Shown piece after piece: positions 11,060 through 23,211 of a stretch of 64,000 nt of DNA (positions are counted from its first letter, which is position 1; the number at the start of each line of letters is the position of its first letter). The notes beneath the pieces were generated by a model. It was not told where the DNA came from and did not search any database. It worked only from the letters and a program-made list of their open reading frames with translations. The stretch is from Ilex aquifolium. Its lineage: Eukaryota > Streptophyta > Magnoliopsida > Aquifoliales > Aquifoliaceae. Position numbers and translations under genes: made by a program. The DNA is taken from NCBI GenBank assembly GCA_951799425.1, contig OX637402.1, positions 3,624,001 to 3,688,000 on the forward strand. The letters run 5' to 3'.

Positions 11060-14000
11060 GGGAACAATCAAGCAATGAGATCATGTGTAGAGCCTTCCTT
11101 ACCACCCTGAAGGAATCCACAGGACAATGGTTTGCGAAGCTCAAACCCTCTTTTATCCACTCCCTCACATATCTAAGCAAATCCTTCATCTCTCATTTCA
11201 TCAGGGGACACCGCCACCAAAATCCGGTTACTCACCTGCTCACAATCAAGCAGGACCGGGATAAAAGCCTTAGGAGCTACCTCACTCATTTTAACGAGGA
11301 GGCTCTCCAGATCGAGGAGCCAGACGATAAGGTAACCATGGCCGCCTTTATTACAGGTCTACGCTCCTCCAATTTTATGTTCTCTATCCTGAAGAAATCG
11401 CCTCCAGTATGCTCGAGCTTTTGTCAAGGGCATAGAAGTACATGAATGCCTAGGACGTCACCAATGCCAAACGAGGTGAGTCCTCTCGAGGAGGTTAGAA
11501 GATGAAGGACACCCGCGAGGATAAGCGGGAAGTAGAGAACAATAGAAAGAGGACAGAGAGAGTCTCTATCAAGTATCGCCTTGGTCCCGCACCTCAGAGG
11601 GAGCAACAAGTCTTCACGCTACTCAATGCCTCGGTGGAGCATATCCTGTTTCAGATATAGGATGATCCTACGCTCCGCTGGCCAGGAAAGATGAAGTATG
11701 CCCCGAACTGTAGGAATCCAAATAAATACTATCGTTTTCACCGTGACCATGGCCACAACACTAATGACTGTTATGAGCTAAAGAGGTAGATCGAGGAGCT
11801 CATACAGTGTGGTCAGCTGAGGCAGTACGTTGTTGGCAAAGGATAAGCCCCATCGCCTGACATGAATCCAGGGGCAAAGAGCACCAGCAACCCCTCAAAG
11901 AAATCCAAACAATCTCCGGAGGGTTAGGAAGAAGGGACGACTCCAACTCCACCAGGAAAGCCCACACCAAGAAATCCAAACAGGCAGAGTCGCATGACTC
12001 TCGCCCGAAGAAGATACCCCGACACGGGGAAGGAGAGGTCATTAACTTTTTGAACAGGGATCTCAAGGAAATCCAAGTCCCTCATGATGACCCCCTCGTC
12101 TTAACCATGATGGTAGCCAACTACCAGATTAAGAGAATTTTGGTCGACAGCGGCAGCTTAGCCGATATCCTGTTCGCACCAACCTATGACAACCTCCACA
12201 TTTGTAGGGAGAGCTTACAACACGTTAGGACTCCCCTTGTTGGCTTCTCAGGGGATAGGGTTTATCCCTTAGGTTCCGTCACCTTGCAAGTCACAGCAGG
12301 GACAACGCCAAGAATTTTCACCGTCATGGTGAACTTCATAGTACTAGACTGTCCCTCTGCCTACAATATCATTCTTTGACGCCCTGCACTCAACACCCTA
12401 AGGGTAGTGTTGTCCATCTACTTCTCTGTTTCTCAACCCCCAGTGGGATCGAAAAAGTCAGAGGAGACTAGGTCTCTTCCAGGGAATTCTACATAGCCTC
12501 TATGAGAGTCAATAGGCCACAAGAGACCCTCCAAGTCGAAGTACTTGACCCTCTGGATGACAGCACCTTAGAGAGAGGGGAACCGACAAAAGAACTTCAG
12601 CCAGTAGAGCAGGACGAAAGCCTTCCAGAAAGGAGAATCTATATTGGCTCCTCACTTTCTCAGGAGCAAGCATCCCACCTAGTGGACTTCCTCAGGCGGA
12701 ACATGGATGTCTTTGTCTGGTCTCACAAAGACCTGGAGGGCATCAATCCCAAAATGGCCACCCACTAGCCCAGTGTAGATCCTAGGTACAAACCTATCTA
12801 CCAAAAGCTGAGGAATATAAGCGCCAAGAGAGGCCAGACCATGGAGGAAAAGGTGGAGAAGTTGTTAGCAAATGGGTCAATAAGGGAGGTAGCCTATCCG
12901 AATTGGCTATCAAACATAGTGATGGTTAAAAAGGCCAACGAGAAGTGACGCCCTTGTGTAGACTTCAAGGAGCTCAATAAAGCCTGTCCCAAAGACAGTT
13001 ATCCACTCCTACACATTGATCTCCTTATTGATGTCACTGCGGAACACGAGCTCCTGAGCTTTCTGGGTACAACCCAATTAGCATGTTCCCTCCAGATTAG
13101 GAGAAAACCTTCATCACTCCGAAGAGCATGCCTTTCGGACTCAAGAATGCCGGAGCCACATACTAGCGCCTCCTGAATAAGATGTTCGAGGCACAGATTG
13201 AGAAGACCAAGGAAGTCTACATGGACGACATGTTGGTGAAGAGCATGGCCGCGATAAACAACATGACACATCTCTAGGAGACCTTTGACATCCTGAGAGC
13301 CTACAGGATGAAGCTGAACCCTGAGAAGTGTACATTCGGCATTAGTTCAGGGAAATTCCAAGGATTCATGTTCAATAAAAAGGGTATTGAGGCCAACCCA
13401 TACAAGATCAGAGTTATCTTGGAGATGAAGTCCCCAGCCTCTATTAAGGAGGTCCAGCGCCTTAATGGGAGGATAACAGCCCTCAGAAGGTTTGTCTCAA
13501 AGTCAGCAGAAAAATGTCTGCCTTTCTTTAAAATCCTCCATAAATATTTCCAATGGGGACCAAATGCAGAGTAGGCCTTCCAGAAGTTAAAGGCCTACCT
13601 CGTTACACCCACTTTCTCTCCCATGTTGTGCTAGGAGGAACCTTGTACCTCTACCTCTCCTCCTTGTCCTCTATAGTGAGCTCCGTTCTTATTAGGGAGG
13701 ATGGTGGCATCCAAAAGCCTGTGTACTATGTAAGCAGGGCATACTGAGGAGCGGAAGTAAGATACTCAGAGCTTGAGAAGTTGGCTTTTGCATTTGTCAC
13801 CACCGTCAGGTGCCTATGCCACTACTTCCAGATCCATACCATCGTGGTTGTTACAGATCAATCACTCAAGAGAATCCTAGGAAAGCCTGACATGTCTGGT
13901 CGACTCCTCAAATGGGTCGTCGAGTTGAACGAGTTCGATATACAGTACCAACCAAGGGCGGCCATAAAGGCGCAAGCAATTACAGACTTTGTAGCTGAAT

Positions 14001-15664
14001 CTACACCGCCAGAACAATCATAAGAAGAACCACCATGCACCCCTGCGCTCTCTTACCCGATACACTGTGAGGAAAATTAGGCACTATCCCCTGAAAGCCT
14101 AGCGTCTTGGAGACAGCCTCTCAAACCCCTGAAGATTGAACTCCGAGGCCAAAAGCCTCCACCTCCGACGTACTTGGTCCACTGGAGCCCTCAACACCCT
14201 ATCTGCCCATACTTAAACTTACTATACTCTTGCCTGAATGCCCTGCAGTGCCTAAGCAGGCATCCCTCACAGACACGGTACTATGTTGGAGATTGTATGT
14301 GGATGGATCCTCCACCAACAAGGGCGACGGCGCATGACTGGTACTGATCAGCCCCCATGGCACTCCACTCAAGTACGTTGTCTCCCTCCACTTTGCGGCA
14401 TCAAACAACCAAGCTAAATATGAGGCTCTCATATTAGGCTTGAAGCTTGCAATGGAGATGGAAGCCCTCTGCCTAACCACGTACAGTGACTCACAGCTGA
14501 TAGTCAATTAGGTAAAGGGAGACTTTGAAGTGAAGGAGGAAAAGATGCAAGAATACATGTCAGTAGTCCAAGCTTTGCTGAAAAATTTTAACCACTTCCA
14601 GATCCACCATGTGCCCAGAGAGGAGACAGGCCACCAGTTTGAGCCAAGTAGGCTTAAGGCAGAGGAGGACGATGTTAACTGTGCATCCTCCGAAGCCAAT
14701 TGGATGACCCCTATCTGAGTCTACCTAGAAGAAGGCATTTTTCCTGACAACCCAATGGAAGTCAAAAATTTGAGAATAAGAGCGTCTAGGTAAGTCAGCT
14801 TATGTCACACCCTTTACAAGAAAAGTTATTCACTACCACTACTTTGCTGCCTCACCCCCGAGGAAGCAGATTATGCCATAAGGGAGATCCATTAGGGGAT
14901 ATGTGGAAACTACTCAAAAGGGCGTGCATTAGCTCACAAGGCAGTAAGGCAAGGCTATTACTGGCCTAGCATCATCAGAGATGCCCGTGAGTTTGTGAGG
15001 AAGTGTGACAAGTGTCAGTACTTCACAATTGTGCCAAGACAACCACCAGAAGAGCTCACCACCATCCTGACCCCATGGCCTATCTCTATGTGGGGGATCG
15101 ACATTCTGGGTTCCCTACCTATGAGTCGGGGTCAGTGAATATTTGTGGTGGTAGCCAATGAATACTTCACTAAATGGGTAGAAGTCGAGAGCTTAGCCAG
15201 GATAAAAGACCAGAAGGTGAAAGACTTTATCTGGAGGAGCATAGTCTACCATTTCGGGGTACCTCATGCCATAGTAAGTGATAATGTCAAACAGTTTGAC
15301 AACAAACTCCTTAATAGCTTCTGCGATGACCTACAGATCAAGCAACCCCACTCTAGCCCTGCCCATCCATCGGCGAACGGGAAGGCGGAGGTCACCGTTA
15401 GAACCATCCTCCGTAACCTGAAGACCAGATTGGAGAGTGCAAAGGGCGATGGGTGGACGAACTCCTAGGAGTACTATGGGCGTATCAAACAACACCAAGA
15501 ATCCCCATGGTGAGACCCTTTTCTCCTTAGCCTATGGGATAGAGGCGATCATACCGGTCGAAATTGGGGTACACTCCCTTAGGGTCCAACACCATGACCC
15601 TACCACTAATGAAGAAGGCATTTGCATCAATCTCGACTTGGTAAAGGATGAGAGGGAGATAACC
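11060..15664 (+). pseudogene. Decayed Tat-lineage gag-pol, 5' part (element II)
   Basis: Lacks its LTR and Gag N-terminus; Athila-like LTR sequence ends just upstream, and the 133 bp between (10927-11059) hold nothing I can assign. In order: Gag (CRAFLTTLKES onward), the [12 protein letters not shown] zinc motif (about 11737-11772), protease ILVDSGSLADILF (about 12135-12175), RT with YMDDML (about 13218-13235), RNase H (about 13620-14020), a second RNase H beginning LYVDGSSTNKGDG (about 14293), the integrase zinc finger (about 14880-15030) and the integrase core to 15664. Dual RNase H marks the Tat lineage. Numerous stops, mostly TAG at positions where relatives have CAG or TGG, break every domain. 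Integrase resumes at 17704 after an inserted LTR. Confidence 0.88.
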
Positions 15665-17698
15665 TGTAAGAACCCATATTAAAATTTTAAATAAGGACAA
15701 TATTATCTTAAGAGTTCTCCTAAAATGAATAAAATGATGGTAGAAACTTAGAATCATAGTTGAAAGATTGATTATAAAGTTTGAGTTTTGCGTGTATTTA
15801 TGTTGAGATAAATTGAGTTCTGGAGATGTTTGGATTGAAAAGTGTGGCTAAGTAATTTTCTAAATATTTTTAGGTCAAAATAAGGTTTTCATTGAATCCG
15901 AAAGGTTGAAAAATCTTGAGAGAGGTAATATGGGGTGTATTAGAAGTTAGTAAGTATTCTACAGTTAAAACCTATTTTGGAGAGGATTTGGGTAGAAAAG
16001 AATTTGACACTACCTCAGTATTTTGGTTATAATTTTTTACTCTTATATCCAATAGCGCTGATTTTTGGAGAGAATAAACTAGACTTCAAGGGGTACAAAA
16101 TTATATTTCACGAAATTTCATGAATCGGCTTTTAGATAGGTCAAAATTGATCTGGAAGTCGGGGATATACTGTCAGACGGTCCAGACTGGAGAAACACGC
16201 GTCTGAACGCACCGGGCAGAAGTTGGACGATCTGTGTTTAGAGTTTTCTCCACTTTTGGCATTATAAATACCTAAGGAATGAACCTTAGGCCTATGTTTA
16301 TAATTGTTCATCCAAGAAAACCCTAGAAAGCTTGAGAGGAATAAAGAGAAGAAAAACGGGGAGGATTCTCGCTTTGGGATTGTTTCAAACACGCTAGGGT
16401 TATCTTCAAACATCGGATTAAAGGTAGAGGTTTCTTCCTAAACTTGTTCATTGAGGTTAGGATTAATATATATGTATTTTTTTGATTCTAAATCGTATGT
16501 AAATATTATGAAATCATTATTTCTTGATTTTCTTGCAAATCGTATCATGTCTTGAATGAGGTTATCGTTTGATAGCCATAAAAACTCTTGTTCTTGTTAT
16601 CGAAACTCTATTCATCAAGCAATATAGATTTTACATTAATATTCCATTGTTCTTGATTTAAAAACTCTAGTATTTTGTTCGAAAAATAAAATTATATTTC
16701 TTGATGATCTCTTGCATATTTTCTTGGGTTGTTATGTTGAAAAAATACCTGTGGAATAATGGTTCTTGGTTTACCTGTGATTTGGTGAATTGGTTTGGTA
16801 TTGTATCTATTGTGTGGATGTTTTGATGAACATGAGTGACCGTTGACCAGGTATCGTAGAGTGGATAGATGTGTTTCCTACTACTCATAGTAGGGTAGGT
16901 GCCTTGCGAGGACCAAACCACTATTTCGCTCACGGGTATCGAGGTTGAGGACTAGTATACTATTCCTGGGTTGGATTTGTCACTGTTGATGCGTCGGTAT
17001 ACGTCCATCCTAAAGTTGTGTATCCTTGCGATGATTGGGGGTGTGTGTGTGGGCTAGGATATTCTCAATATGTGTATCCATGCTAAATCTTACTACATAC
17101 TTGAGATACAATGTTGGTAATGGTTTGTTATCTGAAAGTTGATTTTACTTCTTCATTTAATTTATTGTTACTACGTAAACTTGAGATCTGAGAAACTGTC
17201 ACTGTTTTATTTCAAGAGTTATATATATGATATTTTGGTAAAATGAGACCGAACTGTTTTATATGTTTTCAAAAAATTGCTCGAGCTTGAGAGGATTTTC
17301 CTACAGAGCTTTAGTGCTCACCCCCTACAAACAACATCTTTTTCAGATTATGATCTAGAGGAAGAGCTCGGATTGGATGAGCAATTAAATTAGGAAGCTC
17401 AAATTGATAGGAATGTGGATCCCGATGTGGATGTTTAGAGCTATTTCCTTTATGTTATAGATTGGGAGGTTGATTAGGAGACAATGTTTAGAATAATATT
17501 TTATTTATTCCGCTGCAAGATAAAATTTGATTTTTAGATGTAATTGTCATGCTTTGCGCATATTTATTTTGGATGATGCTATTAGTTATTATGGATAATG
17601 AATGAGATTTCGTTTATTTATGAATTTTATTAGTTGCTCTCTTGATATGAATGGTTATAAACAGTAATGCCTTCCAAGGTGGATTTTGGGGCGTTACA
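15665..17698 (+). mobile_element. Solo LTR (2034 bp) inserted in integrase of element II
   Basis: Starts TGTAAGAACCC and ends GGGGCGTTACA (TGTAA/TTACA ends). It is flanked by TAACC (15660-15664) and CAACC (17699-17703), a 5-bp TSD with one change. The integrase reading continues on either side. It is the same family as 23212-25424: both end in a GGATTTTGGGGCGTTACA-like sequence. The length and ends suggest a Tekay/Del-type chromovirus; no internal domain remains. Confidence 0.85.
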
Positions 17699-17703
17699 CA
17701 ACC

Positions 17704-17973
17704 ATGCTCAAGAATGCAGAGTAAAAGCGTCACATGACCAAGTACTACAACTCGAGGGTGAAGCCTCGCTCTTTTTTGCCTGGGGACCTAGTCCTCAAAA
17801 AGTTCATCCTATCTACCAAGGATTCCCGGGAAGGGAAGCTAGCTCCAAACTGGGAAGGACCCTACATGATCACAGAAGTTGTAAGACCGGGCACCTACAT
17901 AATTCAGAACTCTGAAGGAAAAGTCCTGGCCCATCCATGGAATGCATAACACCTGAAGAGGTACTACCAATAG
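17704..17973 (+). pseudogene. Integrase C-terminus of element II
   Basis: Encodes MTKYYNSRVK, GDLVLKK and NWEGPYMITEVVRPGTY, the GPY/F module of Ty3/Gypsy integrase, aligning with the end of gag-pol in element III. A TAA replaces the residue before HLKRYYQ; the final stop is near 17971. There is no chromodomain. About 270 bp of non-coding sequence follows before the antisense relic. Confidence 0.85.
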
Positions 17974-18239
17974 CATTGGGCAAGTTAGTGGGTGCATAAG
18001 TTAGTAGCCATCATTTAAACCATCTCTGGTTGTTTTAGTTAAATTTTCGTTGTTATCTACTTCGAATTATGAAATAAAATTTTGCAAGATTGTCTTTTTC
18101 AAAAACTCTCTCGTTCCATAGAAGTTCATAAAATATTTACAAAAGATAGAACATGACCTAGCAAAAAAAAGAAACACCTGTAGATAAAAGAGTCATACTC
18201 CTGACATCATTCACTGCTCCCCGATCCACTCTCATCAAA

Positions 18240-20178
18240 GTTATCCTCCTCGTCATCAGTCACTGGTACCTCATAGGGGACGAAGCCAAAAATTCATAGG
18301 CAGGAAAAGCTACTGAGACCTTCCCCTTAAGTTCCTTATAACCATCGATAAAGGCGCCTACCACGGCCTCTCAGCAACATCCCTTCTCTTCTCCATTTCA
18401 ATGGAGTGAGCCTCTGCCCCGGTAGCTCTCTCAAGAGCTGCTCGAAGGTCACCCTCTACCACGGTGGCCCTCTCTTAAGGTACCTGTAGCTCGACCTCTC
18501 GTAGGATGCTAGCAGCTCTATCTCTACTCTCACGCAAGTAGCCTCTCTGTCAGCCTCCAACTAGGCGGCCCTCTCACGAGACGCCAAAAGCTCGGTCTCA
18601 AGGGGCGCAACTCTCTCGTGTGCTAACCTCAACTGCTCCTCGGTAGCCTCTCACGCCTACCTCTTGAGCTCCAACTGCTCCTCAGCAACCCCTCGTGGCT
18701 GCCTCTCTACTACTAGATCTCTGAATGTCTCTCCAAGCTTCATTGTCCTTGAAAACAAGCAGGGAAAAGCGGCAGCCACCTACAAGCATTCAAAAATTGG
18801 ACATGAGGGAAAAGAAGCGGGTACAAAATCAAAGATGAGTGAAAGATATACCATTGCAAAAACCTCCATAGCAGTGTCAATAATGTCCTCTAGACCTCGA
18901 GAGCCGACCTCTTGGATCTTCATAGCGGTCTCAAACCTCCAAAGTCGCTCATTAGCCAGATTCACATCCTGCAACATGGATACCAAACCACTACTAGAAG
19001 CAGGGCAGTTATGTGGAGCTCCGATCCTCGTAGGAGCCCACGCTAGAGCCTCCATCCCTACAGCCATACTAGGGCAACCTCTGGAATGCGATGGAGTCGC
19101 AGCCGAGGGAGGAATGGGGGCATCTCCAAGTCCCACCTCCCGGGAACTAACTTGGCCAACAGACCTTGGCTGGGAAGCACTGGGGGAATCAAACTTCGCC
19201 CTCTTAGAGGAAGGAGGGGAAGACACCACCCTGGAAGCATAAAGAGCCTCCACCATCGCTCTATTAATAGTGGAACTTGTAAAATTAGTGTGAGAGGAAG
19301 AGCCTACAAAGTCATAACCATCAAAAGTCAATTGGGAAGATCAAATACCTTTCCTTTTCTACATAGGAGAGGCTCTGGGATGAACCGATGTAGACATGAT
19401 GGCCGAAAACTCCTTGAAGGGGTGATCCCGCATGACCTGAAGCCTATTCTCCTGCTCTGGAGATAACGTAGGGGAAGTTGCAAAAAACCAAACTCATAGT
19501 AAGTATAGGGACACGATAACCAGGTGTAAGAGCGAAGGTAAAAATCCTTACCTAGATTGGTCCTCGGAGTAGTGTGCCACCTCGAAGGCACTAAATCACG
19601 ATCTTCTTCAGTCACCCACTCACCTCAACAAAGAAGAATCTAGACTTCCAACTATGGCAATTTAAGGGTAGTCCAGTAATAATTTTGCCCGACCTTAGGG
19701 CAAAGTGGTACCACCCTTGATAAGGAGTAGGATTCTCCAAAAGTTCATACGAAGTTAAAAACTCTTCAAAAGGGGGAGTAACATCCGCACCATGGACCAA
19801 CCGTCATAGCAAAAAGAATGCCAGTATCACCCTACAACTGTTGGGAGTCAACCTCCCTAGAGTTAGTGACAGGTGTCTTAGAACCTGACAGATGGGCCCG
19901 GGTATGGGAAACCTCAACCCCGCCTCCAGGATGTCCTCGTAAAAGACGATCTCTCCTAAGGAGTCATAACACGCTAGCTCGTCCTTCTCGGCCCGACGAC
20001 ACATAATAACAAGAGGGATACGGTACGAAGATACAATGCGGGCGATATCATCATCACAGTCTATGGAACTAAATATGGAAGATTCCTTCGACCCGTCACC
20101 TTCAGCAATCCCTCTGCCTTGGTGCGGAGTCTGTGTAATATTTGCCATGCTGCCCCCACCACTTCGGGTAGCTGACAA
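18240..20178 (-). pseudogene. Degenerate antisense gene of Tat element II (PF04195-like plus coiled coil)
   Basis: Minus-strand relic with the same plan as gene A of element III. Exon-1-like part: MSATRSGGG start at 20178, a LEAGLRFPIPGPICQVLRH segment (compare FDNGLRFPLHPFIKAVLQH in gene A), a frame break near 19804, then a segment containing WKSRFFFVEVSG, ending at a likely GTAAGG donor near 19552. A middle exon (from about 19331) holds a PPSSKRAKFDSPS basic stretch resembling a nuclear localisation signal. A final coiled-coil region (about 18730-18240) is rich in Glu, Arg, Ala and Leu and interrupted by stops. It sits between integrase and the 3' LTR, as in element III. Confidence 0.7.
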
Positions 20179-21131
20179 GGTAAAAGCCAGTAAAAAGTGA
20201 AGGGCGCCAGGATTGGCAAAAAATCATGAATAAGGTTAAGTAACCAAGTCGAAAGGCGATACCTGGTTTCTTTCCGCAGCCCGGTCCATCAGCTCCAGCC
20301 CCTTCACTGAGCGGGGTCTCAGGGCCTAAGTCTGTTTTCCCCTCATTTGGACCTCATCTTCCAGCACCCAGCCTGCAGCAAGGACCATTGCCTAGTGTCC
20401 CATCGGCACCGTAGAGACCACCTGGCACCCCTGCCGCTGCCCCTCTCTCTTGTGTCAGCGCTGACACCCATGCCTAAGGCGTCACCTACGTTTCCACTCC
20501 AGCCCATGATGGCGTCGTCTAATTCATTCCCCATGCCATGGGTGCCCTCCTGACTTCTAACGACATCTCCATCAGTGCCATAGGCGCCTCGCTCCTCGCC
20601 TCTAACGACATCGCCATCATCATGGGTGCCTCCCACTGTGCCTCTCACGGCGTCGCCAGTGCCATGGACGCTACCCTCGCTGCACCTCTTGGCGTGGCCT
20701 GCGTTGGCTCATGTTGCACCGCCCTTTTGACCTCCAATTTTCCCGGGCTTGGGAGATCCTATGGCACCAACCACCCCTGGTTTTGAGGTCATCTTCCTCA
20801 TCGTTTTCCCTAACATCTCTCTTGCAATATGTGGGTGAAGGGTTTCTAAGCCCTGGTTATAAAGGGAAAATTTTAGGTAAAATGGGGAAGACCTTTTAAG
20901 TTCTGAAGATTGGTGCCCTAAAAAAAGAGATTCAAGTTCAGTAAAGACCCACCATAGAGGAGGTTGGCAGGTGCCATGGGTGCCCAACCATGGAGTTATA
21001 AGTAGCTCCGTGATTGAGAGAATGAAGAGACTACTGTGTAGAACAGGAAACATTTTTCCTATTCAAATGAAGAGATCACTCATGCCCTCAATCTCCTTGA
21101 CACAATAAGGACTTGGGGCATGGGGGGCAAA
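20179..21131. other. GC-rich spacer and polypurine tract of element II
   Basis: Bases about 20280-20740 are unusually GC-rich with degenerate repeats of GACATCGCCATC/GGCGTCGCCAGTGCC type; the ORFs in both strands look like by-products of this composition. The rest is leader-like sequence upstream of the antisense relic. TGGGGGGCAAA ending at 21131 is the polypurine tract for the 3' LTR. Confidence 0.5.
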
Positions 21132-21602
21132 TGACGAGCCCAGATCTTGCTGGGTCAAGCCCAATTAATTGAATAAATCCCAAATTAGCTACGAAGTGGG
21201 TCAAGCCCAGTTCATGAATTGGGCCCAGACTAAGATTCAAGGGACCCAGAAGGATCATAGCACGTGGGAAGTAATTATCAGGATAGCCACTCTCCTGAAT
21301 CAAGACTATCTCTAATTGTACATGTCTTAGTTGTAACTATCCTCCCCGAAAAAGCTAGAAACCTACCCTTTACAACCACCGCCTCAACTAAGGCTCTATG
21401 CCTATAAAATTTTAAGATCTCTCCACATGAGAGGGGCATCTCTCTACACAACCTTTACACAGTAATTCCTTTCTCATACCTATTCTGAGCTTATCATTGC
21501 TCTCTCTCTCTCTCTCTCATCTTACTTTATTAATAAAAGTCTATAACCACCATCGTCGCCTTCAAAGTGGAGTAGGTCACCTTGACTGAACACTATACAT
21601 CA
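21132..21602 (+). mobile_element. 3' LTR of Tat element II
   Basis: Begins TGACGAGCCC immediately after the polypurine tract and ends ACTATACATCA. It contains TATAAAA at 21403-21409, a CT microsatellite (about 21500-21520) and AATAAAAG near 21531. The 5' LTR is missing. It abuts Copia IV LTR sequence at 21603. Confidence 0.75.
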
Positions 21603-22082
21603 GTGTGTTGCTGGTGTTGTCCTAATCTTTGCCTTCTGTTATTAATTATTTTGCTGATTGTCTCATTAATTACAAGGAATCACATTTTTATAGACTCACT
21701 AGTAGCTTTTCATAAAGGTTGTAACCATATGTAATGGTACCTTTTAGTCCAAAGGGTATCAATAGTGACTTTATGAAAAGGTACAACCATTTGAAATGAT
21801 GTATTTTAGTCCAAGAATATCAATGGTGACTTTATGAAAAGTCGTGACTATTCGTAATGGTGTCTTTTAACCAAAAAGTGTTAATGATGATTTTATGAAA
21901 AGATGTAACTATTTGAATTGGTGACTTTAACCAAAAGTCACCAATTTTGAATTATTAGCCTTTTATGTCATATTCACTTCACACCTTTTCAATTGCTCCC
22001 AAAATTCACAAAGACTTTAATAATTTCTCATTCATTACTTAATGGTTTTTAAAAAAAAATAAATATACCATTATTTCCAACA
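21603..22082 (-). mobile_element. 3' LTR of Copia IV (partial)
   Basis: On the minus strand the LTR starts TGTTGGAAATAATGG at 22082, after a purine-rich GTGAGGGA tract. It matches 29390-29864, including the repeated phrases of the type CTTTTAGTCCAAAGGGTATC and TTTTATGAAAAG. Homology stops where the LTR of element II begins, so this copy is truncated or was split by that insertion. Confidence 0.7.
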
Positions 22083-23211
22083 ATCCCTCACATGAATGAA
22101 AATTCAATGTATGATAATGAAGATGCTAGTTCAAGTATAAGTGAAAGGTTACTGCATCTGGATAATTTGTCAGTGGCCTTGAACTTTCTATAGTGACAAA
22201 CTATCAGATTTACTTGGCTATCTAGTGGACATGATGTCTTTGAACTGTCAGCCGCTTGTGTAAACCAAGACAATAGAATTTACACAGTATCCCTTAGGTC
22301 ACAGTTGGTTCTCACATTTGTGTTCATTTTGGCCTTGAATATCACTTGGTTTCATGAGTAATTTTAGAGTAATCAGCCTACAATTCTCATAGAAGCAGTC
22401 CCTTCTTTACTCACATAGGTGATTTCTGATTAAGAGTATCTTACTATACCCCACTTGGACATTTCCAAGTCACGGAATATCATTAAAAGCGTAACTTACC
22501 CTAGTTCTTTAGTAGATGTGCACTGTCTCATCATAGGAATGGGAAGGAGTTTAGAAAATCTCCTCAATGCGTAATGAGTTACACATAATTCGGTTGTCCC
22601 TTTGAACTTAGATCTTGGGATCTCTAGTCAGTTAAGTTGGGTTTCCATTATGGTGACTCTTGGTTAAGTAATAGGCTTTAAGCCCATTCCCCTTGATGAA
22701 CTTTCTACTTTCTCTCTAGTCAAACCTTTTGTAAGCGGATCCGCAATATTATTCTTTGACTTCACATAGTCAATGGATATAATACCATTAGAGAGCAATT
22801 GTCTAACAATATTGTGTCTACGACGTATGTATCTAGACTTACCATTATGCATACAATTATGTGTCCTTCCAATCTTAGATTGGCTATCACAGTGAATGCA
22901 TATTGCAGGCACAGGCTTTGGCCAATTTGGAATATCCTATAAGAATTTATGAAGTCATTCTGCTTCTTCTCCACCTTTATCTAAGGCAATGAACTTAGAT
23001 TCCATTCTAGATCTAGCAATACAAGTTTGCTTTAAGGATTTCCAACACACGGCTGCACTACCTAAGATAAAGACATATCTACCCATGGATTTTGAATCTT
23101 TAGTATCAGATATCCAATTAGCATCGGTATATCCCTCGAGTATTGTTGGGTACTTCGTGTAGTGCAAATCGTAGTTTTGAGTATGTTTTAAGTATTCGAA
23201 AACTCTAATAA
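22083..23211 (-). pseudogene. Copia IV RNase H and 3' UTR
   Basis: Minus-strand RNase H with [15 protein letters not shown] and ADPLTKGLTREKV and a GMGLKPIT ending near 22664, typical of the Copia pol C-terminus. A frame shift lies near 22960. Bases 22083-22663 are the 3' UTR leading to the LTR. The coding continues across the solo LTR at 23212-25424 without loss of sequence. Confidence 0.85.

Noticed and set aside
18664-19331. Long plus-strand ORF at 18664-19242
   Set aside because: It is the reverse of the antisense relic exon (basic SSKRAKF segment on the minus strand), whose homology to gene A decides the strand.
20343-20786. Overlapping ORFs on both strands in the GC-rich block
   Set aside because: Their peptides are low-complexity (Ala/Ser/Met- or Gly/Asp-rich) and follow from composition.
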